Virus record (IMG/VR): IMGVR_UViG_3300034283_002015
Span: 1-63,930 of that record
Length of the DNA: 63,930 bases
Direction: 5' to 3' (one strand)
From: a virus
Made by a program: the position numbers and the translations under genes. This document shows positions 46,401-52,781 of the stretch, piece by piece. How positions within the stretch are numbered: position 1 is the first letter of the stretch; the number at the start of each line of letters is the position of its first letter. Under the pieces are notes generated by a model, which was not told where the DNA came from, did no database searches, and saw nothing but the letters and a program-made list of their open reading frames with translations.

Positions 46401-46829
46401 TACTTCAGCTGGATAATCTAAGAATGTATTTTTAAATGTTGATTCTTCTTCACTAGTAGAAATAATATTATCTATTTGAACAAATTCATCAGACATACCA
46501 ACTATAGGGTATAATACAGTTACTAATTCACCACTACTAAGTGATTTTTTTCCTTTATATTTATTACTTTTAAAAGGTACAATAACTGAATCAGGGAGAG
46601 AAGCAAAATATTTAGCTAAATCTTGTTTAGCTAATTTTTTATCATTACTATCTAAATGAACAATTAAATCAATGTCACCAAAGTCTTGTTTAGTTCCTGT
46701 ATTATAAGAACCAGTTGCTTTAGCGTCCTTAAATCCAGGGAATTTAGATAATACTTTATTTATATAATCTTGAACAGTTTTTTCTACTGCTGCCCTAGAT
46801 ATTCTATTTCCACCTGCTGAACCTGACAT
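43446..46829 (-). CDS. multidomain protein: nucleotidyltransferase + cytidylyltransferase-like + zinc ribbon + ADP-ribosyltransferase-like + two metalloprotease-like domains
   Basis: 1127 residues. In order: pol-beta-type nucleotidyltransferase (GSYNTG 40-45, GDIDL 51-55); HIGH-type nucleotidyl/cytidylyltransferase (GGGFKPPHKGH 313-323, SGTDAR 438-443); zinc ribbon (Cys486, 489, 505, 515); an ART-like domain (GPLYHYTSADGLKGIL from 553); metalloprotease-like HELIH (811-815) and HEMIHH (1075-1080), the latter followed by the phage-typical GNMMFRNWED. (L/I)-x-E motifs fall between the parts (LLE 283-285, LIE 301-303, LNE 523-525), so a gp21-type protease might split it. These domains often occur separately in marine T4-like phages. 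A role as effectors delivered to the host is inferred. Active-site completeness of the ART part is uncertain. Confidence 0.75.
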   Translation of the reverse strand: MSGSAGGNRISRAAVEKTVQDYINKVLSKFPGFKDAKATGSYNTGTKQDFGDIDLIVHLDSNDKKLAKQDLAKYFASLPDSVIVPFKSNKYKGKKSLSSGELVTVLYPIVGMSDEFVQIDNIISTSEEESTFKNTFLDYPAEVQGLLLGLAKVICLEEDPKKIFTRLGITNVPELEANQEYEFNLSSAGLTLRIVTLDNFKELNRTEVWKSSNWSIVKKLFDNYNIDGDFKTLLQDLKSKLKNERSKNRIKGIFKSMVSIKSGEVDTPKGDNKQAALDAVSSLLENKLFKGLVRELILPLIEADSKKTVALYGGGFKPPHKGHFEVVEKALEQFPQIDEFIIYVGSGTRDGITQAESLLTWDIYKKYLPLKVKVEPAKSPITAIYEYIENHQDEDVIWVIGARDGKDDDFVDLASKTKGIGKYENVELAPIITQSDTSGTDARQALKKGQEAFLSFIPEKVKEKTEIFNTLSTVIQELVTATEVICDNCGWTWKLADGGKDLYICHNKLPDGSICGHDNNPDLNEGTCDYDTDVKTGKKLDTPGGLEEGKQVGPLYHYTSADGLKGILQSNKINTSEENYLGNELYYISFTRNKNFYKKGSNFGVKTDYRITLDGDKLSDKYKITPFAYRPGWNYEDNWEYNWLEDEPESVVRDFFNNTGDYDEQEERISFKGPEGGIDNIKNYILAVNKVEDLKEGIISLSDEEETKLRNLIPIFIQALKEKDFKVGLTNPIKYKMASGEEAEFVPYIYDDGDTRSAAKFLTQDNTNFKDNFIGINGNYWFPAFEGTLESIWKTLTGDNPKEALLSSLRHELIHAKDPAVNHKPLKTKYDPSKPELYYGTWEEFPSQTGEFLEAIKFNSYEYINNNKDNLKQAVLELNSYYQDILDFYSGKNKMFNKSTMDWLSKGEKGNDIQKFIRKIADWGGWFLGINTNPGWDSRSTLTNFHSNIEQIRKYNPEGYKEFQKDLYKTIQNTIDYINTKLPKDSPLLKAGGQGKLKEGKENNDYKKYIPELTKYMVNQGMNIKPLPVVKFINNDKANAENVFGKTAFYSPEEKSITLFTMNRHPKDVLRSFSHEMIHHEQNLDNRLNNIGTTNTNEDGDLPEIEREAYKKGNMMFRNWEDSIKNK

Positions 46830-47791
46830 TATGCTGCTTTATATTTATTTAAATTAGAATCATCAGGTAAAAATTTACCTTTAAGACCTAAGCGACTTTG
46901 ATTAGTAATCCAATATTCTTGAAGATCTAATGGAATATCAGCTCTAGTTGAGTCTAATATTCTTAAATATATATCTAATACTTGATTTAATTTATCTTTA
47001 GGTAGTTTTTTCTTTAAAACATCCATTAACTCAAAATAATCATTTAATACATCTTGAGATAAATTAAGTTTAAATCCTTGGTTTAATACATCTAATGCTT
47101 CTTGAGGATTAGTCGCTACTATATCTCCTGTTTCTTTATCCTTAACACCAGTACCATGACTAAAAGTTTTATTTAATGCTTGGAACATAGCTACCATTAA
47201 TTGGGTTCTATGTAAACCTTTTACATTATCTTTATAGGTATTTGAATAGTAACTAAAATTTAGCCAATCTAAATTACCTACATTAATATCTATTTGTACT
47301 GATTTATCATTAAGTATTTCTCCTTTTTCATTGTATTGAGGAAAATTACAAAATATTGAGCCATTACCTGCTGCTTTTAAATCAGTGTCTATATATTCTG
47401 ATTTCTTTTCAAGATTAGTAGCTATTAATTCTAACATAGCTCTTAATTTGCTTTGAGTTTCTGATGCTGAACGTGAACGTTTTCTAATTTTTTCATATAG
47501 AGTGTCAAATTCAGCTTTATCAATATTCCAATTAGATAATAATGGATTACCATCTTTATCCATAAATTGGTCAACACTCATACCTAAATCAATATCACCA
47601 GATTCATCTTTTTTACCAACTGAACCTAAAGTATTAAAGTTAAATTTTACTTTTGGGTATACTTTATTTAATTCAGCAGTGAAATTTTTAAGAGTGGGTT
47701 GGATGTATTCTTTTTTGATACTAGAGGTGGTGCCAAATACGTTGCCACCTTCTAAAGTTATTGATTTTAAAAGCTCAATTAAAGAAATCAT
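46829..47791 (-). CDS. tagged pol-beta-type nucleotidyltransferase
   Basis: 320 residues. The leader MISLIELLKSITLE|GGN is followed by a nucleotidyltransferase core: GSVGKKDESGDIDLG (residues 56-70) with the G-S-x-G...D-x-D signature. The catalytic third Asp is likely in the KSVQIDINVG strand. The body resembles phage NTases that act with a partner; the next gene begins with a second, different NTase (1-nt overlap). The substrate (tRNA, protein or nucleotide) cannot be read from sequence. An ATATTTATA element lies 13 nt before the ATG. Confidence 0.72.
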   Translation of the reverse strand: MISLIELLKSITLEGGNVFGTTSSIKKEYIQPTLKNFTAELNKVYPKVKFNFNTLGSVGKKDESGDIDLGMSVDQFMDKDGNPLLSNWNIDKAEFDTLYEKIRKRSRSASETQSKLRAMLELIATNLEKKSEYIDTDLKAAGNGSIFCNFPQYNEKGEILNDKSVQIDINVGNLDWLNFSYYSNTYKDNVKGLHRTQLMVAMFQALNKTFSHGTGVKDKETGDIVATNPQEALDVLNQGFKLNLSQDVLNDYFELMDVLKKKLPKDKLNQVLDIYLRILDSTRADIPLDLQEYWITNQSRLGLKGKFLPDDSNLNKYKAA

Positions 47792-47803
47792 CTTAATGTT
47801 TAT

Positions 47804-47813
47804 ATATAAATAT
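47804..47813 (-). promoter_or_regulatory. ATATTTATAT element upstream of the tagged nucleotidyltransferase
   Basis: The minus strand reads ATATTTATAT in the 28-base gap before ATG 47791. It is one base different from the common form and marks the start of the long tagged-protein run. Confidence 0.42.
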
Positions 47814-47819
47814 TAATAC

Positions 47820-48608
47820 TTATACTCCTATTTGAATTTCTGTAGGATACTGTTCAGATGATGGGCGTGGGTTTGGGTTTTCTAATTTAAATAGATTATG
47901 AATTGAATGAAATAATGTTAAATTATCTTCAATGCTACGCTCAGATTCTGCTAATTCCCAACCTTTACCTTGAATTTTTTTATTATTTTTATCAGGACCG
48001 TGTTTAGCTGATTTTAACCACAATATACCTGCACGTTCTATTTTCTCTTCAAAGTTTTCATTCCATGCTTGTGAGTAAGCAGCTAATTGTAATTCTTGAC
48101 TTGTATGTAATGATTTTGATGTTTTAATATCTACCATCCATTTTTCACCATTAATTTCAAGTACTAAATCACAAGTACCAGCATATATAAATTGGTCTGA
48201 GAATAAATGGATTTCACTCTCTATTAGAGTTGGTTTATAAGTACTCCAAAAATCATGGAATTTTAAAATCATTTTCCATACATCTAATGAATAAATAGAT
48301 GTTCCTTTCTCATCAAACCATTGTAGTTTTTCGCCTTTAAGATATCTTTCAGCGGCGTCATGTACTTGAGTACCTTCTTCAGCTGCTCTACGAGCAATAA
48401 TATCTGCGTTATGTCCTACATCTTTAAGCCAATTTTCAAAATATTTATTTTTTGGCATAAATTGTAAAATATTAGTAACAGATGGATAATAATTTCCATG
48501 TCTACTATAGAATCTACTGTCTAATATATTAACTCGTTTAGAATCTACATCCGCTTCTAAAATACGTTTAACATGTTTTTTGTTAATGTTTACATTTTTT
48601 TCTATCAT
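47820..48608 (-). CDS. PD-(D/E)XK nuclease (RecB/Cas4-like)
   Basis: 262 residues. The core GTCDLVLEINGEKWMVDIKT has the motif II Asp, the D-x-K pair (VDIKTSK) and the following Q-L-x-x-Y (LQLAAYSQAW), the standard RecB-family nuclease signature. Motif I may be the His/Glu helix around AAERYLKGEKL. Phage enzymes of this type process DNA ends during recombination-dependent replication or packaging. No Cys cluster for an Fe-S site is visible. Next to the primase with a 4-nt overlap, so it is probably a replication/recombination function. Confidence 0.85.
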   Translation of the reverse strand: MIEKNVNINKKHVKRILEADVDSKRVNILDSRFYSRHGNYYPSVTNILQFMPKNKYFENWLKDVGHNADIIARRAAEEGTQVHDAAERYLKGEKLQWFDEKGTSIYSLDVWKMILKFHDFWSTYKPTLIESEIHLFSDQFIYAGTCDLVLEINGEKWMVDIKTSKSLHTSQELQLAAYSQAWNENFEEKIERAGILWLKSAKHGPDKNNKKIQGKGWELAESERSIEDNLTLFHSIHNLFKLENPNPRPSSEQYPTEIQIGV

Positions 48609-49534
48609 AATGATAATTTTTTTTCAAGCAAGCCTGAAAAGGTTAGGGGATAGGTGTTCTGTATTAATTCAGTAAAATGTCTAAATCCTAATTCGCTTGG
48701 ATCTTTACCATCTAAATCTACTAAATATACTTCTTTGCCTTCATTTATTAATTGTTCACAAAATTGTAATGCTTCTCTTAATGCGTCTCTATCTAAAGCT
48801 ACGTAAATTTTCTTAACAGATGATGCTACTAGCTTTAACATCAACGTAGACTGTATATTCTTGCCTAATAACGGTATAACATTTCGTTTAATAGCAATGG
48901 CGTCAAACATTCCTTCGCACAGTATAATCGGTGTATTCCAGTTTATAAACAGTTCGAATGGTATAACGTTACGTGACACATCTGGATTCTTATATTTAAG
49001 ACTTGATGTTTTATCAAAGTTACGAGCAGTAAAGTAATTTAATTTGCCCGTAGCATCATATGATGGTAAAATAATCATTTTATTAAATTTACCACCCTCA
49101 CAATAACCTATATTATATTTTAATATATCATCTTCTGTTATACCTCGTTTTTTAATATAATTTAAAGCATGTTTACCTATAATATTACTATCAGATATAT
49201 TAGTTAATGGTTTAAATTCTTGAGGTAATTTTAAAATAGTTGCAGTTTGTACTATTTTTTCGCCTGATGTGTATTTAACTAATGGTCTTAGTTCTGCTAA
49301 CTTATCAGGATCAGCATGTATTGCTTTAAATAAATTAATTAATGATTTACCTTTTTTATTACAACTCCAACAATGCCATGGATTTTCACTTTTATCTGAT
49401 TCAGTAAAATTGATTTCTAACTTAGGTTTATGGTGATTACAGAAAGGACAATGATACGCGTAGTTGCCTTTTGATGTAGATTTACTAATGCCTAAAACCG
49501 AGTTTACTAAATTTACAAGTAGTTGATTTACCAT
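48605..49534 (-). CDS. DnaG-type DNA primase
   Basis: 309 residues. N-terminal zinc finger YHCPFCNHHKP (Cys29, Cys32) and WHCWSCNKKG (Cys55, Cys58). The TOPRIM catalytic core has ILCEGMFDAIAIKR (Glu) and IYVALDRDALRE (D-x-D). It would make RNA primers with a replicative helicase elsewhere in the genome, as T4 gp61 does with gp41. It is shorter than cellular DnaG and lacks the helicase-interaction domain. Its own promoter (49542-49573) matches the auxiliary-cassette promoters, so it is probably expressed at the same, non-late time. Confidence 0.88.
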   Translation of the reverse strand: MVNQLLVNLVNSVLGISKSTSKGNYAYHCPFCNHHKPKLEINFTESDKSENPWHCWSCNKKGKSLINLFKAIHADPDKLAELRPLVKYTSGEKIVQTATILKLPQEFKPLTNISDSNIIGKHALNYIKKRGITEDDILKYNIGYCEGGKFNKMIILPSYDATGKLNYFTARNFDKTSSLKYKNPDVSRNVIPFELFINWNTPIILCEGMFDAIAIKRNVIPLLGKNIQSTLMLKLVASSVKKIYVALDRDALREALQFCEQLINEGKEVYLVDLDGKDPSELGFRHFTELIQNTYPLTFSGLLEKKLSL

Positions 49535-49541
49535 ACCTCAT

Positions 49542-49573
49542 ATTATACGAAAGAATGGTTAAAAAGCCAAACT
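49542..49573 (-). promoter_or_regulatory. promoter of primase: AGTTTGGC, 18 nt, TATAAT
   Basis: The minus strand reads AGTTTGGC (49573-49566), 18 nt, TATAAT (49547-49542), 7 nt and ATG 49534. Same boxes and identical spacing as at 27688 and 30060. It overlaps the stop of the GIY-YIG-like gene by two bases. Confidence 0.68.
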
Positions 49574-50030
49574 ATAGTGTAAAGTCCTTAGTAAAGAACT
49601 TACCTAATATATTATCATTATAGAATGATTCTGGGTGTTCTAATACTTTATATGTAAATAAGGCTTGTGTTTCGTAGTAAGTTAGTAATTTTTTATTAGG
49701 TGCTAATTTAATTATAGTGCGAGTGAACAAATCTTGTTTACCGTCTTTAATTAATTGCATTACTTCTTTATTAGAGCCGTAATATGTTTCCCAATCTGAT
49801 TCTTTGGTTATTATTTTAGTAGTTGGTTTACGGCCAACACCAGTTAATTCGGCTACTTCTTTTTTACCTAATTTTACTTTTTTATTATGGTATAATACTT
49901 TTTTACCTATATAAGATTTATTAGTATCAGTATTTTTAACTATATAAATAAATCCAAATGTATCTTTAGGAAAATCGTTGAGGTTAGTGATGGGTTTACT
50001 ATTGTAAACCCAAGTTGGTAATGTTAACAT
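49572..50030 (-). CDS. GIY-YIG-like nuclease
   Basis: 152 residues. FIYIVKNTDTNKSYIGKK (27-44) fits the G-I-Y...Y-I-G motif. KESDWETYYGSNKEVMQLIK follows, a conserved W-x-x-Y-Y-G-S-N/S block found in GIY-YIG-like proteins of T4-type phages. The catalytic Arg normally after YIG is not obvious and Glu is in the QALFTYKVLEHPESFYN block, so activity is uncertain. It could be a homing-type or repair nuclease. It is coupled by 1 nt to the preceding fibre-like gene, in a virion block rather than a replication block. Confidence 0.7.
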   Translation of the reverse strand: MLTLPTWVYNSKPITNLNDFPKDTFGFIYIVKNTDTNKSYIGKKVLYHNKKVKLGKKEVAELTGVGRKPTTKIITKESDWETYYGSNKEVMQLIKDGKQDLFTRTIIKLAPNKKLLTYYETQALFTYKVLEHPESFYNDNILGKFFTKDFTL

Positions 50031-51034
50031 TATCTGTCTAAATTAATTAATATTGTTGTATCTGTAGTAGGTGATACAGGTAAGGGTTGGGATAGTTTTC
50101 CTACTGCTAATAAGTTTTGATTTTCATCATATAAACCTACTGTTGTTACATAAGGTGAAAAATAAGAACCTGTTACGTTATCTGTTAAATATTGTCCTGG
50201 AGTAAAGAAAGTACCCATTGAACTTGATATTAATGTACTACCTGAGGATAAACTTGGATTTTGAGAAAAATTAAATTCATTTTCTCTCATTGTACATTTA
50301 TATTGTGTTTCATATATTTTATATGAACTAGAGAATGAACAAGTTATATTGCTACCAGTAACATATTCTAAAATTGAAGTATTATCTCCTGCTTGACCAC
50401 CATAAAGTGTATTACCATAAGTTACAAATCCATATCCTATAGGATTAGAAGTTGTAATAGTTATAAGTCCTTGATAATAAAATATATTACCTATAATTTC
50501 TAAGTTTTCATCTATTATATTACCTTCTCCATCATCTGTTATGCTACCACTAGGTGTAGTATAAACAAATGACTTAGGTTGAATATAATCTCCAAATAAA
50601 CGTGAAGGAATAGATATAACACCTATAATATCATTTGAACCTGTAGGAAAATATCTTTGGTAAGTTAATGTAGTTTGTAAGTAGTTAAAATAGTTAGGTG
50701 TTTGTGTGGTACCAACATATCTATCTCCTGCTGTATCAGCTCCAGGTATTAAACTAGCTGTATTTACATTATCACCATAACTTGAACTTAAGTAGTTTGT
50801 ATAATATAATTCTTTAATTGAATTATATACTAAACTTTGATATTGAGTTGATACTTGTCCTGTTGTAGGAGCAGAAGCAAGATTAAAAGCTCCTGTTATA
50901 TTAGTTCCTAAAAATCTATCAATTCCAACACCAGAAGCAGTTAATGCGGCTGCTCCCTCGAAGTTGAATGCTTTATTCACTTCGAAGGGAGTTACTACGA
51001 TATCAGATGCTAAAAATTGTTTGTAAGCGCCCAT
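50030..51034 (-). CDS. tail/fibre-like protein, paralogue of the next gene
   Basis: 334 residues, Ser/Thr/Tyr/Gly-rich and likely beta-structured. The C-terminal ~80 residues (EFNFSQNPSLSSGS, YVTTVGLYDENQNLLAVGKL, SQPLP) are shared with the protein at 51038-52072. Both also begin with a short S-D-[IF]-V-V segment. The shared end looks like a docking domain and the variable middle like an outer part. Probably an appendage or baseplate protein; the exact role is unknown. Confidence 0.65.
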   Translation of the reverse strand: MGAYKQFLASDIVVTPFEVNKAFNFEGAAALTASGVGIDRFLGTNITGAFNLASAPTTGQVSTQYQSLVYNSIKELYYTNYLSSSYGDNVNTASLIPGADTAGDRYVGTTQTPNYFNYLQTTLTYQRYFPTGSNDIIGVISIPSRLFGDYIQPKSFVYTTPSGSITDDGEGNIIDENLEIIGNIFYYQGLITITTSNPIGYGFVTYGNTLYGGQAGDNTSILEYVTGSNITCSFSSSYKIYETQYKCTMRENEFNFSQNPSLSSGSTLISSSMGTFFTPGQYLTDNVTGSYFSPYVTTVGLYDENQNLLAVGKLSQPLPVSPTTDTTILINLDR

Positions 51035-51037
51035 TCA

Positions 51038-52072
51038 TTAGAAATCTAATTTTACTCTAATAAGAGCTTCTTTTGTAAAGTCTTTTAATAATGGTCTAGA
51101 TAATTTTGCTACCGCTAATAATTCGTTAGTATCGTTATATAAACCTACTGTTGTAATGTAAGTTTGTGGGTTATTAATAAATGAAGGATATAATACCTCA
51201 CCTGTTGAACCTGAAATGAATGATGGATTTTCTGAGTAATTAAATTCTGCACTTCTAGGTCTTACAAATATAAAATCTGAAGTAATTGTTTCTTGAGAAT
51301 TAATTGTAAATGTAGCGGCTGTTGAACCACTTATGGCTCTATATAATTTTTGATTATTACTACCTGTTGAATTTGATACTATACTATAATTTAATCCAAT
51401 ACCACCTGAAGCTACTGAGCCACTTAATGCTGCTGGGTTTAATAAAATAGTTCCAATATCTGGTAATAACCAACCATATGAACCTGAGTTTAAACTAAAT
51501 CCATCAGTTGTTGTAGATGCTGTAGTTACTTTAACACCTGCTGAACCTGAAATTAATTGAAATACCCTACCAGCTTCATTAAATGTTTGAGAAGCAACAT
51601 AATTACTATTATCAGTTAAAGATATAACTCCTAAACTACCTGATAATTCTAATGTTAAAGAACCAGGGAATAATGATTGTTTATATCTTGCTCTTTCAAA
51701 TGATATAGCCCAAAATTGTGAAGAAGTAAATGCTCCAAATACAAAATTTGTATTTTCATCTCCTAATACTATATTTTGGTATTGACCATAAACTGTTGAA
51801 GTAGGTGATAATCCATTTACTGCTGAGTTATATAATGTACTTCCGCTTCCGGCTGAGTTACCATAAGCTACCGCAAATTGAATTGATGCAGTAGATGATG
51901 TTTGAGGATCAGCTTGAAAAACATTTAAATAATAATCTCCACTTGAACCAGCTTCTTGAACTGATGAAGTAAAAAATGTAGTTAATGTAGGTATAGCTCC
52001 AGTCCATAACGTTGCTGTTATTGAGTCTGAACTTACTACAAAATCTGATGGATCTAATCTATTAAAAGACAT
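51038..52072 (-). CDS. tail/fibre-like protein, paralogue of the previous gene
   Basis: 344 residues, beta-rich. The conserved C-terminus (EFNYSENPSFISGSTGE, YITTVGLYNDTNELLAVAKL, SRPLLKDF) parallels the 334-residue neighbour. The N-terminus MSFNRLDPSDFVVSSDSITA matches its ASDIVVTPFEV. Middle regions differ. The pair, 3 nt apart, arose by duplication. Likely a virion appendage component. Confidence 0.65.
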   Translation of the reverse strand: MSFNRLDPSDFVVSSDSITATLWTGAIPTLTTFFTSSVQEAGSSGDYYLNVFQADPQTSSTASIQFAVAYGNSAGSGSTLYNSAVNGLSPTSTVYGQYQNIVLGDENTNFVFGAFTSSQFWAISFERARYKQSLFPGSLTLELSGSLGVISLTDNSNYVASQTFNEAGRVFQLISGSAGVKVTTASTTTDGFSLNSGSYGWLLPDIGTILLNPAALSGSVASGGIGLNYSIVSNSTGSNNQKLYRAISGSTAATFTINSQETITSDFIFVRPRSAEFNYSENPSFISGSTGEVLYPSFINNPQTYITTVGLYNDTNELLAVAKLSRPLLKDFTKEALIRVKLDF

Positions 52073-52082
52073 ATGTTATATA

Positions 52083-52742
52083 TTAAGCTGTTTTTGTTAC
52101 TGTTACTGGGATTGTTTGTCTTGCACCACTATCTCTACCTACTATTGTTAATGTAGCTTGTAATTGAGTATAAGTTTGGAATAATGTGTTCACTGTTGTA
52201 GCTCTTAAATTAAGTACTGTTCCTACTACTGTTTGAGATATTGTTGTACCTAATGTTGTAGTTGAATTAGATACATTTAATGCTGTTACAGCGGGTGAAT
52301 TAACTCCTACACCTTCAAATGTAGAAAATAATCTAACATCTGAGATTGTAAATGTGTATCCTGATGGTTCAACTGTGTTAGCTCCTAAATAATTTAATGT
52401 TTGAGGTGAAATTGCTTGTGAAGCACCTTGTGGTAAACTAATTGAAGGAGGTACTGATAATATAGGTAATCTAGCTGTACCACGAGGTAAAGTTACTAAC
52501 TTATATTTCATAGTTTGAGTAGTTTCAGCAAACGCTTCTAATAAAGGCATGTTTTCAATTGCTTGACCATAGTAAGCAGAACCTGATGGATTGTTTGGAT
52601 TATATAAAGTATAATCAATTTCATCATCAGCTAAAGCAAATTGTGTGATTCTAAACGTTCCGTCGTTTTGAGCTAGTAACTGACGACCTGTTGTTGTTAA
52701 TATCGCGTCAACTGTTACTATAGTATTATTTAAATATCCCAT
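52083..52742 (-). CDS. virion structural protein
   Basis: 219 residues. The N-terminal block MGYLNNTIVTVDAILTTTGR, QLLAQNDGTFRITQFALADD, EIDYTLYNPNNPSGSAYYGQ resembles a structural protein found in marine Bacteroidota phages. The C-terminal ~90 residues are an Ig-like beta sandwich (LQATLTIVGRDSGARQTIPV). It lies between baseplate and fibre-like proteins. Function unassigned. Confidence 0.62.
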   Translation of the reverse strand: MGYLNNTIVTVDAILTTTGRQLLAQNDGTFRITQFALADDEIDYTLYNPNNPSGSAYYGQAIENMPLLEAFAETTQTMKYKLVTLPRGTARLPILSVPPSISLPQGASQAISPQTLNYLGANTVEPSGYTFTISDVRLFSTFEGVGVNSPAVTALNVSNSTTTLGTTISQTVVGTVLNLRATTVNTLFQTYTQLQATLTIVGRDSGARQTIPVTVTKTA

Positions 52743-52757
52743 TGGTTATTATTTTTG

Positions 52758-52767
52758 TTATAAATAT
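52758..52767 (-). promoter_or_regulatory. ATATTTATAA element upstream of the 219-residue structural gene
   Basis: The minus strand reads ATATTTATAA, ending 15 nt before ATG 52742, in the 39-base gap after the 810-residue gene. Confidence 0.45.
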
Positions 52768-52781
52768 ATACAAATTTTATT

